This document shows positions 23,091 to 31,064 of a stretch of DNA of 64,000 nucleotides, in pieces (within the stretch, counting starts at the first letter, position 1; each line of letters opens with the position of its first letter). The position numbers were made by a program, and so were the translations under genes. The notes below the pieces were generated by a model. That model was not told the origin of the DNA. It saw only the letters and a list, made by a program, of their open reading frames with translations, and did not search any database. The stretch covers positions 1 through 64,000 of the forward strand of contig NZ_CP098502.1 of the NCBI RefSeq assembly GCF_024220175.1, written 5' to 3'. The DNA comes from Paraconexibacter antarcticus (GTDB lineage Bacteria; Actinomycetota; Thermoleophilia; Solirubrobacterales; Solirubrobacteraceae).

Positions 23091-24061
23091 GGGTCGCGGT
23101 CCTCGGCGGCGGGCGCTCCTCGGAGCACGACGTCTCGCTCGCGAGCGCGGCCGCGGTTCGCGGCGGGCTCGCGGCGGCGGGGCACGACGTGCTCGACGTC
23201 GAGCTGCGCCGCGACGGCACGTGGTGGCACGAGGGGACCGAGGTCGCGCTGCGCGCGGCCGGCGGGCTGCTCGGCGCGGACGTCGTCTTCCCCGCCCTCC
23301 ACGGGCCGTTCGGCGAGGACGGCACGGTCCAGGGCCTGCTCGAGGTGCTCGACGTCGCCTACGTCGGCTCCGGCGTCCTCGCGAGCGCGGCCTGCATGGA
23401 CAAGCTCGTCTTCAAGGACCTCATGGAGCGCGCCGGCCTCGCCCAGGTCGCCTACGCGGTCGCGCTCGTCCACGCGCGCGACGAGGTCGACGTGTCCGGG
23501 CTCGGCCTGCCGTGCTGGGTCAAGCCCGCGCGGCTCGGGTCGTCCGTCGGGATCGTGAAGGTCAAGGCCGCCGACGAGCTCGAGGCGGCGCTCGACGTCG
23601 CCTTCGCGCACGACGGCCGGGTCATCGTCGAGGCGAGCGCGCCCGAGGGGGCGCTCGAGGTGGAGTGCTCGGTCCTCGGGCCGACCGAGGCGCCCGAGGT
23701 GTCGGTGGCGGGCGAGATCGTCATCGAGGGCGAGTGGTACGACTACGAGGCGAAGTACACGCCGGGCGGCATGGAGCTCGTCGTCCCCGCTCGCATCTCG
23801 CCCACGGCCGCGGCGCGGGTGAAGGCGCTGGCGGCGCACGCGTTCACGGCGGCGGGCTGCAGCGGCCTCGCGCGGGCCGACTTCTTCGTCAGCGGCGAGG
23901 ACGTCCTCCTCAACGAGCTGAACACGATGCCGGGCCAGACCGAGACGAGCGTCTACGGCAAGCTCTGGGCCGCGTCGGGCCTGGCGTACCCCGATCTGCT
24001 CACGCGCCTGTGCGAGATCGGGGTGGCCCGGTACCGCAGCGAGCGCGCCGTGCGCCACTGA
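23087..24061 (+). CDS. ddl: D-alanine--D-alanine ligase
   Basis: ATP-grasp enzyme that joins two D-alanines for the peptidoglycan stem peptide, in the cytoplasm. Visible motifs: GGGRSSEHDVSL at the N-terminus, the D-Ala pocket HGPFGEDG, the ATP-grasp KPARLGSSVG loop and the magnesium-binding NELNTMPGQT. 324 residues is normal. GTG at 23087 overlaps the pknB stop (GTGA), so precursor synthesis is translated together with the wall kinase, an arrangement not found in mycobacteria, where ddl lies elsewhere. Confidence 0.92.
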   Translation: MRVAVLGGGRSSEHDVSLASAAAVRGGLAAAGHDVLDVELRRDGTWWHEGTEVALRAAGGLLGADVVFPALHGPFGEDGTVQGLLEVLDVAYVGSGVLASAACMDKLVFKDLMERAGLAQVAYAVALVHARDEVDVSGLGLPCWVKPARLGSSVGIVKVKAADELEAALDVAFAHDGRVIVEASAPEGALEVECSVLGPTEAPEVSVAGEIVIEGEWYDYEAKYTPGGMELVVPARISPTAAARVKALAAHAFTAAGCSGLARADFFVSGEDVLLNELNTMPGQTETSVYGKLWAASGLAYPDLLTRLCEIGVARYRSERAVRH

Positions 24062-24131
24062 GCGGGTCCGCGCCAGACATCGGCACGGGATGAGATTCGT
24101 CACATCCGTCACCACGCAGACGCAAACATGG

Positions 24132-24160
24132 TTGCAACGCGCCCGGAAGACCCATAGCTT
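24132..24160 (+). promoter_or_regulatory. candidate promoter of the copper-protein operon
   Basis: TTGCAA (24132-24137), a 17-base spacer and TAGCTT (24155-24160) resemble a housekeeping -35/-10 pair, about 78 bases before the first cupredoxin start. A small dyad CCCT-N7-AGGG (about 24164-24178) lies just downstream. The remainder of this 176-base spacer shows nothing further. Confidence 0.45.
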
Positions 24161-24237
24161 CTTCCCTTACGGCTAGGGATGGCCCGAATAACCCAATTGT
24201 CAGATCAATAGTTCGCACCGGGATCGGGGGATCACCA

Positions 24238-25302
24238 ATGCATCGCAAACTCACGGTCGCAGCCACCGCTGTGGCTTTCCTCGGCGTGCCCGCCATGGCA
24301 CACGCCGCCACCCAGACCGTCTTCATGGGGACGCCCCCAAGCGCGCAGAAGGCGCTCCAGAAGGCCGGCGCAGACGCCAACCAGTTCTTCCCGACCGCGA
24401 TCAAGGTGCACGTCGGCGACACGGTGAAGTTCACGCCGGTCGGCTTCCACTCCGCCGAGTTCCCTGCGGCGGGCAAGGCGCCCACCGGGCTGCTGGCGCC
24501 CGCCGGGACGGTCTCCGGGGCCAACGACGCGGCCGGTAACCCGTTCTGGTTCAACGGCCTGCCGCAGCTCGGGTTCGCCCCGCCACTTGTGACGAGCGGC
24601 TTCGGCAAGAGCTTCACCGTCCCGAGCGCCAACGGGGTCCGGAGCGGCCTGCCCTTGGTCAACAAGCCGAAGCCGATGAGCGTGAAGTTCACCAAGGCCG
24701 GTGTCTACACGTACTACTGCAACGTGCACCACGGGATGAAGGGCACCGTGTCCGTCGTGGCCAAGGCGAAGAAGGTCCCGACCGCCAAGGCCATCGGGCT
24801 GCTCGTCAATGCGCAGGTGAAGGCCGCCAAGGCGATCGCCGCGGCGCTCCCGAAGACCCCGGTCCCGGCGAACACCGTCCTCGTCGGACCCGAGAAGGGC
24901 GGCGTGACGCTCTACACGTTCCTGCCCGGCACGCTGTCGGTGAAGCCCGGCACGACGGTGACGTTCACGATGCCGGTGAACGCCCGCGAGGACCACACGG
25001 CCTCGACCGGGCCCGGCGACCCGAACGACCAGAAGGTGAAGTCCTACCTCGGTGACCTGGCCGCGGGCTTCAACGCCCCGGTGATCCCGGGTCAGGCGAC
25101 GTACTCGAGCGAGGCGCCCGGCACGACCGCGTCGCTCTCGCCGACGCTCCACGGCAACGGCTTCTGGAGCAGCGGTGTCATGGACGCCGTCGCCGCCAGC
25201 CCGCCGGCCCAGAGCTCGACGGTGACGTTCTCCACGGCGGGCACGTACACATTCCACTGCCTGATCCACACGTTCATGCACGGGCAGGTCGTCGTCGGGT
25301 GA
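24238..25302 (+). CDS. secreted tandem cupredoxin-domain protein
   Basis: Exported protein with a signal peptide cut after AHA (about residue 23) and two plastocyanin-like domains. Domain 1 has the copper ligands in FHSAEF and YYCNVHHGMKG (Cys-x3-His-x3-Met form); domain 2 has EDHTAS and FHCLIHTFMHG. Both type 1 copper sites look complete. It probably carries electrons for, or delivers copper to, the multicopper oxidase encoded next. RBS GGGGGA precedes the ATG. The GTGA overlap with the next gene supports a joint role. Confidence 0.85.
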   Translation: MHRKLTVAATAVAFLGVPAMAHAATQTVFMGTPPSAQKALQKAGADANQFFPTAIKVHVGDTVKFTPVGFHSAEFPAAGKAPTGLLAPAGTVSGANDAAGNPFWFNGLPQLGFAPPLVTSGFGKSFTVPSANGVRSGLPLVNKPKPMSVKFTKAGVYTYYCNVHHGMKGTVSVVAKAKKVPTAKAIGLLVNAQVKAAKAIAAALPKTPVPANTVLVGPEKGGVTLYTFLPGTLSVKPGTTVTFTMPVNAREDHTASTGPGDPNDQKVKSYLGDLAAGFNAPVIPGQATYSSEAPGTTASLSPTLHGNGFWSSGVMDAVAASPPAQSSTVTFSTAGTYTFHCLIHTFMHGQVVVG

Positions 25303-26219
25303 GGCGACGCCTCGCGCTCGTCGCCGGCGGCCTGCTCGGGGCGGTGGCACTCGCCACCGCCCCGGCGGCCTCGGCGGCGACCCGCGAGTTCTGGGTCGCC
25401 GCCACGCCGGTGACCTGGAACGCGATCCCGAACCAGCGGGACGCGATCGAGAACACGACGTACGACCCGTCGCAGACGGTCTTCCCGACGACGGTCTACC
25501 GGCGCTACTCCCCGCACTGGCGGCGCCCGCTCGTGAACACGCCGTTCTCGGGCAACCAGAACCTCATCCCCGGACCGCTGCTGCGCGCGGAGGTCGGGGA
25601 CCGCATCGAGGTCCACTTCAAGAACCTCGACCCGATGCAGCCGCACTCGATGCACTTCCACGGGGTGAGCTACAAGCCGAGCTCCGACGGCGCCTACCTC
25701 CCCGGCTTCTCCGGCCGCGACGCCGACGTGAAGTTTGGCCAGGTGTGGACGTACCGGCTCACGGCCGGGCCCGACTCGTCCGGGGTCTGGCCCTACCACG
25801 ACCACTCGCCGTCGATGGACATGTCGATCGCCGGCGGGATGTACGGGATGCTCTCGATCCGGGACAAGGGGCAGCCGGCGCCCGACCGCGAGTTCGCCGT
25901 CGTCTTCGCGCCGTACGGGCAGTTCCAGTCGATCGACGGCCGGGCGTTCGTCGGCAACACGCCGGTCTTCCACGCGCGGGTGGGGGACGAGGTCCAGTGG
26001 GACGTCATGGGCATGGGCTCCGAGCACCACACCTTCCACGTGCACGGCCACCGCTGGAGGGACCGCGGCATCAACAAGGACACGCAGACCGTCGGCCCGG
26101 CCGAGTCCTTCCGCATCCGCTGGAAGGAGGACGCCCCCGGCACGTGGCTCTACCACTGCCACGTCGAGGCGCACATGATGGCCGGCATGATCGGGATCTA
26201 CCGGGTGGCGCCCCGGTGA
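25299..26219 (+). CDS. two-domain multicopper oxidase
   Basis: Secreted laccase-like enzyme with a signal peptide (cut near ASA-AT). The four copper-binding segments are all present: HSMHFHG, WPYHDHS, HTFHVHGH and YHCHVEAHM, the last carrying the type 1 Cys with an axial Met. At 306 residues it is of the two-domain type, which assembles as a trimer with the trinuclear site between subunits. Substrate unknown; a small laccase, a metal oxidase or a nitrite-reductase-like role are possible, but the HCH motif favours an oxidase. GTGA overlaps on both sides. Confidence 0.9.
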   Translation: MRRRLALVAGGLLGAVALATAPAASAATREFWVAATPVTWNAIPNQRDAIENTTYDPSQTVFPTTVYRRYSPHWRRPLVNTPFSGNQNLIPGPLLRAEVGDRIEVHFKNLDPMQPHSMHFHGVSYKPSSDGAYLPGFSGRDADVKFGQVWTYRLTAGPDSSGVWPYHDHSPSMDMSIAGGMYGMLSIRDKGQPAPDREFAVVFAPYGQFQSIDGRAFVGNTPVFHARVGDEVQWDVMGMGSEHHTFHVHGHRWRDRGINKDTQTVGPAESFRIRWKEDAPGTWLYHCHVEAHMMAGMIGIYRVAPR

Positions 26220-27094
26220 GGCGCCGCCGGCGGCTCGCGGCGGCCGTGCTGGCCGGCGCGGCGGGCCTCGCGCCCGTCGCGGCGCGGGCGCAGGAGCACC
26301 ACATGCCCCCGGCCGGGCCGGCGGTGTCGATCGGCTACGTGACGTACGGTCCGGCGCGCGTCGACGTGCTCGTCGGCGAGCCGGTCACCTGGACGAACGA
26401 CAGCGTCCGCAAGCACTCGGTCACCGCGGACGACGCGAGCTTCGACTCCGGCGCGCTGTTCGGCGCCGACCACTTCACGCGCGTCTTCGCCGCCGAGGGC
26501 GAGGTCGCCTACCACTGCGTGTTCCACGCCGGCATGACGGGCGTCGTCGGCGTCCACGAGGTCATCCTCGACGCGCCCCGGCAGGAGGGGGCGCCGAACC
26601 GGCCCTATCCCGTCACCGGGCGCTCGGCGCTGCCGGCCGGGACCGACGTCGCGATCGAGGCGGACACCGGGGCCGGCTTCGTGCCGGTCGCGGCGACGAG
26701 CGTCGGGCTCGACGGCAGCTTCGCGACGACGGTGAGGCCGGTGACGTCCGGGCAGCTGCGCGCGGTCGCCGCCGGCGCGACGAGCCCGCCCGTCGGGCTG
26801 CAGGTCCTCGACCACCGCATCGCGTTCACGGTCCGGCGGACCGCCCGCGCGGACGTGCTCACCGCCACCGTCACCCCGGCGGCGCCCGGCGGCACCGTCG
26901 TCCTGCAGCTCGACCTGCGCGAGCACTTCGGCTGGTGGCCGGTCCGGACGCTGCGTCTGGACCGCCGCGGTCATGCGGTGGTGCGGCTCCCGCGCCGGCC
27001 GCGGGCGCGGGCGCGGATGGTCCTCACCCTGAGGGACGGCGCGACGCCGCTGGCGGTCAGCCCGCCGAGGACGGTCGGGCGACCGGGCGCATGA
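26216..27094 (+). CDS. secreted cupredoxin with C-terminal beta domain
   Basis: Third gene of the copper operon. Signal peptide (cut after ARA near residue 23), then one plastocyanin/amicyanin-like domain with KHSVTADD and YHCVFHAGMTG giving the His, Cys, His, Met ligands, then a region of about 170 residues of beta-rich, Ig-like character without ligand motifs. Probably an electron-transfer partner of the oxidase. 292 residues from GTG 26216 (GTGA overlap). Its last 38 bases overlap the convergent kinase gene. Confidence 0.8.
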   Translation: MRRRRRLAAAVLAGAAGLAPVAARAQEHHMPPAGPAVSIGYVTYGPARVDVLVGEPVTWTNDSVRKHSVTADDASFDSGALFGADHFTRVFAAEGEVAYHCVFHAGMTGVVGVHEVILDAPRQEGAPNRPYPVTGRSALPAGTDVAIEADTGAGFVPVAATSVGLDGSFATTVRPVTSGQLRAVAAGATSPPVGLQVLDHRIAFTVRRTARADVLTATVTPAAPGGTVVLQLDLREHFGWWPVRTLRLDRRGHAVVRLPRRPRARARMVLTLRDGATPLAVSPPRTVGRPGA

Positions 27095-28595
27095 CGCGCT
27101 GGTAGAGCCGCACCTCGGAGATCGCGACGCTCTCCTTGCCGGGCGGCAGGGACTGGATCCAGATGAGGTAGTAGCGGAAGGGCGTGCCGTCGAGGTCGAC
27201 CGTCGTCTTCCGGTCGGCGCGACCGATGTCGCCGATCGCCTTCCAGCCCGGGTCGGTGATCGCCTTCGGCGGCCCCTTCGTCGCGCCGTAGATCGTCCCG
27301 CGCCACCCCGGGGTGGGGGAGTCGATCTGGAGCTTCACGCCGTTCGCCGAGGGGTGCGCGTCGACGTAGATGCCGACGCCCGGCTTGCCGCTGAGGGTGC
27401 CGCCGCGGTAGCTCTCGGTCGTCCACGCGGTGTTCGGGTCACCGTCGACGACGTTGCGCACGTCGGCCGGGTGCTCCTGCTGGTCGCCGCTGGGGTCGTA
27501 GTCGTGCGCCGCATCCTGGGAGAACGACACGCCCTTGATGCCCGGCTCGCTGCGGGCGGGCGGGTCGGCGGCGTTCCGGGTCCCGCGTGAGGTGTTGTCC
27601 TTCAGCGCGAGGACGAGAACGACCGCGACGGCGGCGGCGAGCGCGAGGACGGCGAAGATCCGCGTCGGGTGCGCGACGCTCGCCGGGACGCGGCGGCGCG
27701 TCTTGGCGGGGAGGGACTTGAAGACGACGGTCGCCTCGCCGGTGATCTGCCCCGAGCGGGCGAACTCGATCGAGAGGACCTCCTCGAGGTCCGCGGCGAG
27801 CTCGCGGTCGTCGGCGTAGCGGCGGTCGAGGTCCTTCTCGGTCGCCTTGTCGACGACGGCGGCGAGCGCGCTGGAGACCTCGGGGCGGCGGATCTGGACG
27901 TCGGGAAGGTCCTCGCGGACGTGCTTCATCGCGACGGCGACCTGGCCCTCGCCCTTGAAGGGGACGTCCCCGGTGAGCATCTCGAAAAGGACGATGCCGA
28001 GCGAGTAGAGGTCGCTCTGGCCGGTGACGGCGTGGCCGAGGGCCTGCTCGGGCGAGACGTAGTCGGTCGTGCCGAGGACGCGGCCGTCCATCGTCAGGCC
28101 GGCCTGGTCACGGGTGCGGGCGATGCCGAAGTCGGTGACCTTCGCCGAGCCCTCGCCGTCGATGAGGACGTTCTGCGGCTTGACGTCCCGGTGGACGATG
28201 CCCTGCTCGTGGGCGGCGCCGAGCGCGCGGGCGATCTCGATGGCGTAGGCCACCGCCTCGCTCACGGGGAGCTTCCCGAGCCGGCGGATGCGGTCCTTCA
28301 GCGTCTCGCCCTCGACGTACTCGAAGACGATGTACTGCGTCCCGCCGTCCTCCCCGGCGTCGATCACGCCGACGACGTGGGGGTGGCTCAGCTGCGCGAC
28401 GGCGCGCGCCTCGCGGCGGAAGCGCTCGAGCTGGTCGGCGTCCCCCGCGATGTGGTTGTGCATGACCTTGATCGCGACCTGGCGCTCGAGGGTCGTGTCG
28501 AAGGCGCGATAGACCGTCGACATGCCGCCCGTGCCGATCTTGGCGTCCAGGCGGTAGCGGCCGGAGAGGAGGGTGCCGACGGCGGCGGTCACCAT
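27057..28595 (-). CDS. Ser/Thr protein kinase with extracellular discoidin-like domain
   Basis: Hanks-type kinase (G-loop GTGGMS, K43, HRDVKPQN with D137, DFG at 155) followed by one membrane span (about 312-332, IFAVLALAAAVAVVLVLAL) and an extracellular domain of about 150 residues. That domain has VVDGDPNTAWTTESY and RYYLIWIQSLP, the pattern of F5/8 type C (discoidin) carbohydrate-binding modules, as seen in some actinobacterial kinases in place of PASTA. It may sense a glycan. Its gene end overlaps the convergent cupredoxin gene by 38 bases. Confidence 0.88.
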   Translation of the reverse strand: MVTAAVGTLLSGRYRLDAKIGTGGMSTVYRAFDTTLERQVAIKVMHNHIAGDADQLERFRREARAVAQLSHPHVVGVIDAGEDGGTQYIVFEYVEGETLKDRIRRLGKLPVSEAVAYAIEIARALGAAHEQGIVHRDVKPQNVLIDGEGSAKVTDFGIARTRDQAGLTMDGRVLGTTDYVSPEQALGHAVTGQSDLYSLGIVLFEMLTGDVPFKGEGQVAVAMKHVREDLPDVQIRRPEVSSALAAVVDKATEKDLDRRYADDRELAADLEEVLSIEFARSGQITGEATVVFKSLPAKTRRRVPASVAHPTRIFAVLALAAAVAVVLVLALKDNTSRGTRNAADPPARSEPGIKGVSFSQDAAHDYDPSGDQQEHPADVRNVVDGDPNTAWTTESYRGGTLSGKPGVGIYVDAHPSANGVKLQIDSPTPGWRGTIYGATKGPPKAITDPGWKAIGDIGRADRKTTVDLDGTPFRYYLIWIQSLPPGKESVAISEVRLYQRVMRPVARPSSAG

Positions 28596-28790
28596 TCGTA
28601 TTCTGCGGGTTGGCCGGTCATCGGGGGGGCGAGTCGGGGCGGATCCTCCCCGACTTCGACGCAGGACGGGCGCTCCCTACGTCACGGTACGCCCTGCAGG
28701 CGAGATTCCACGCCGATCGACCCGGAAAACACCGCGAGACCCGACGAGCGTCCAGCAGGTGGACGCGTATCGGGTCTCGGCGGGGAGGGG

Positions 28791-30254
28791 TCAGTGGGCG
28801 AGGGACGGCGCGACGCCGACGGCGCGCTCGACGGGGCGCGCCGGGAGGAGCAGCCCGCAGACGACCAGCCCGAGGGCGAGGATGCCCGCGGCGACCCAGA
28901 ACACGGTCGTGTAGCTCTCGATCGACGCCTGCGCGAGCACCGCGGGGGTGGGGGCGCGGCCGTCGAGGTAGCCGGCGGAGGCGCTCGCGGCGAGCGTGCT
29001 GAGGAGGGCGGTGCCGACCGAGCCACCGACCTGCTGCATCGTGTTGACCATCGCCGAGCCGACGCCGGCGTCGCGCGGGTCGACGCCCGCGGTCGCGCTG
29101 TTGATCGCCGTGGCGAAGATGAGCCCGAGGCCGGGGCCCATGATGAGCAGGGCCGGGAGGACGCCGCCGGCGTAGTGCGAGCCGACCTCGAGCTGCGCGA
29201 GGTAGACCATGCCCGCGGCGCCGAGGGCCATGCCCGCGACGATCATCGGGCGGGGGCCGTAGTGCGGCACGAGGCGGGTCGTCGCGACGGTCGCCGTCAG
29301 CATGATCGTCGCCGTCATGGGAAGGAAGGCGAGGCCGGTCTGCAGCGGCGAGAGGCCGAGGTTCTGCTGGAGGAAGTACGTCAGGAACAGGAAGACGCCG
29401 AAGATCCCGGCGCCGGCGAGGGCCAGCGCGAGGAACGCCCCGCCGCGGGTGCGGTCCAGGACGATGCGCAGGGGCAGGAGCGGGTGGGCGACCCGGCGCT
29501 GGAGGGCGACGAACGCCGTGAGCAGGACCGCCGCCGCGGCGAGCGTGCCGATCGTCAGGGGCGCGCCCCAGCCGGCGGTCTCCGCGTGGGAGAAGCCGTA
29601 CGCGAGGCCGAAGAGGCCGGCGGACGCGGTGAGGGTGCCGGGGAGGTCCAGGCGCGGCTTGTCCGCGGGCACCTGGTTGTGGAGCAGGGTCACGGCGCCC
29701 GCGGTTGCGGCGGCGGCGAAGGCGAGGTTCACGTAGAGGCACCAGCGCCAGGAGAGGTACTCGGTGAGCACGCCGCCGAGGAGCAGGCCGACCGCGGCGC
29801 CGCTGCCGGCGATCACGCCGAAGACGCCGAAGGCGGTGTTGCGCTCCTTCTCGTCGGTGAAGGTCGTCGTGAGCAGCGAGAGGGCGGCGGGGGCGAGCAG
29901 CGCGCCGAAGGCGCCCTGGAGCGTGCGTGCGGCGACGAGGACGCCGAAGGACTGGGCGGCGCCACCGGCGGCGGAGGCGACGGCGAAGCCGATGAGGCCG
30001 ACGATGAACGTCGTCTTGCGGCCGAAGAGGTCGCCGATGCGGCCGCCGAGCAGCAGGAGGCTGCCGAAGGCGAGGGCGTAGGCGGTGACGATCCACTGAC
30101 GGTTGTCGTTCGAGAAGTGGAGGGCCTGCTGCGCGGACGGGAGCGCGATGTTCACGATCGTCGCGTCGAGCACGACCATGAGCTGCGCGAGGCCGAGGAT
30201 CCCGAGGATCGCCCAGCGGCGCGCGTGGTGGGGGTTGGGGTGATCGGGGTGCAC
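28791..30254 (-). CDS. DHA2-type MFS drug exporter
   Basis: Proton-driven multidrug exporter of the EmrB/QacA group, 487 residues, about 14 membrane spans. Motif A appears as GRIGDLFGRK, the D1-type VLDATIVNIALPS sits in the first span and a motif C-like GSGAAVGLLLGG follows. The gene is divergent from a TetR regulator and the 105-135 bases between hold two copies of a 19-bp palindrome, so repression by that regulator is likely. Substrate cannot be told from sequence. Confidence 0.88.
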   Translation of the reverse strand: MHPDHPNPHHARRWAILGILGLAQLMVVLDATIVNIALPSAQQALHFSNDNRQWIVTAYALAFGSLLLLGGRIGDLFGRKTTFIVGLIGFAVASAAGGAAQSFGVLVAARTLQGAFGALLAPAALSLLTTTFTDEKERNTAFGVFGVIAGSGAAVGLLLGGVLTEYLSWRWCLYVNLAFAAAATAGAVTLLHNQVPADKPRLDLPGTLTASAGLFGLAYGFSHAETAGWGAPLTIGTLAAAAVLLTAFVALQRRVAHPLLPLRIVLDRTRGGAFLALALAGAGIFGVFLFLTYFLQQNLGLSPLQTGLAFLPMTATIMLTATVATTRLVPHYGPRPMIVAGMALGAAGMVYLAQLEVGSHYAGGVLPALLIMGPGLGLIFATAINSATAGVDPRDAGVGSAMVNTMQQVGGSVGTALLSTLAASASAGYLDGRAPTPAVLAQASIESYTTVFWVAAGILALGLVVCGLLLPARPVERAVGVAPSLAH

Positions 30255-30304
30255 GAGAGCCTCGGTGATGGGGGTTGCGGTGGAAGTGGAGGGGTGGCCT
30301 CAAT

Positions 30305-30323
30305 GTGGAGAGTAAGTCTCCGC
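30305..30323. promoter_or_regulatory. TetR operator, copy 1
   Basis: GTGGAGA-GTAAG-TCTCCGC: a 7-bp inverted repeat around 5 bases, 50 bases upstream of the exporter start. It has the same form (GYGGAGA-N5-TCTCCRC) as copy 2, with centres 46 bp apart. Confidence 0.75.
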
Positions 30324-30350
30324 TTCGGTGTGCGCGGAGCGTAGCAACAA

Positions 30351-30369
30351 GCGGAGAGGATGTCTCCAC
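30351..30369. promoter_or_regulatory. TetR operator, copy 2
   Basis: GCGGAGA-GGATG-TCTCCAC, the same palindrome as copy 1 with the two variable positions exchanged. It covers the ATG at 30360, which argues that the regulator's real start is the GTG at 30390. Confidence 0.75.
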
Positions 30370-30389
30370 TTCTTGCTAGCGTGTGCTCT

Positions 30390-31046
30390 GTGCCATCCGT
30401 CACACGCCCCCTCCGGCGCGACGCCGAACGCAACCGCCTGCGGATCCTCGAGGCCGCGCGGACGGTCTTCGCCGCCCGCGGCCTGGAGGTCTCGCTCGAC
30501 GACATCGCCCGCGAGGCGGAGGTCGGCGTCGGGACGGTCTACCGGCGCTTCCCGGACAAGGAGGCGCTCATCGACGCGCTCTTCGAGCAGCGCGTGGGGG
30601 ACTTCGCCGCGATGGCCGAGACCGCCCGGGCGACCGAGGACCCGTGGGAGGCGCTCGTCACCTTCCTCGAGGGCGCGGTCGGGATGCAGGCCGAGGATCA
30701 GGGCCTGAAGGAGCTCCTGCTCAACACCGCCCGCGGCCAGTCGCGCGTCGCCTCGGTCCGCGCCCAGATCGCGCCGCTCGTGGCCGAGATCGTCGAGCGC
30801 GCGAAGGCGAGCGGGACGATCCGCGCGGACGTCACCTATGCCGACCTGCCGCTCATCACCATGATGCTCGGGGCCGTCGCCGAGGCGAGCCGCGAGGCCA
30901 ACCCGGAGCTGTGGCGCCGCTACCTCGGCCTCGTCCTCGACGGGCTGCGCCCGCAGCGGACCGCGCCGACCCCGCTGCCGCAGCCGGCGCTGGAGGACGA
31001 GGGCCTGGACCGCGCGATGGCCGGCTGGCGGCCGCCGCGGCGCTGA
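30390..31046 (+). CDS. TetR family transcriptional regulator
   Basis: Likely repressor of the divergent exporter and of itself. N-terminal helix-turn-helix: RILEAARTVFAARG, SLDDIAREAEVGVGTVYRRFPDKEALIDALF; the C-terminal ligand-binding part is of the TetR_C type and too variable to name a ligand. GTG at 30390 (PSVTRPLRRDAERNR) gives 218 residues and the usual short N-terminal arm. The ATG at 30360 lies inside an operator and would add residues of no family character. Convergent with the SGNH gene that ends at 31065. Confidence 0.88.
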   Translation: MPSVTRPLRRDAERNRLRILEAARTVFAARGLEVSLDDIAREAEVGVGTVYRRFPDKEALIDALFEQRVGDFAAMAETARATEDPWEALVTFLEGAVGMQAEDQGLKELLLNTARGQSRVASVRAQIAPLVAEIVERAKASGTIRADVTYADLPLITMMLGAVAEASREANPELWRRYLGLVLDGLRPQRTAPTPLPQPALEDEGLDRAMAGWRPPRR

Positions 31047-31064
31047 GCGCGCCGCCGCCCCGTC

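Noticed and set aside
30360..30389. ATG 30360 as start of the TetR regulator
   Set aside because: It lies within the second operator palindrome and adds residues without family character.
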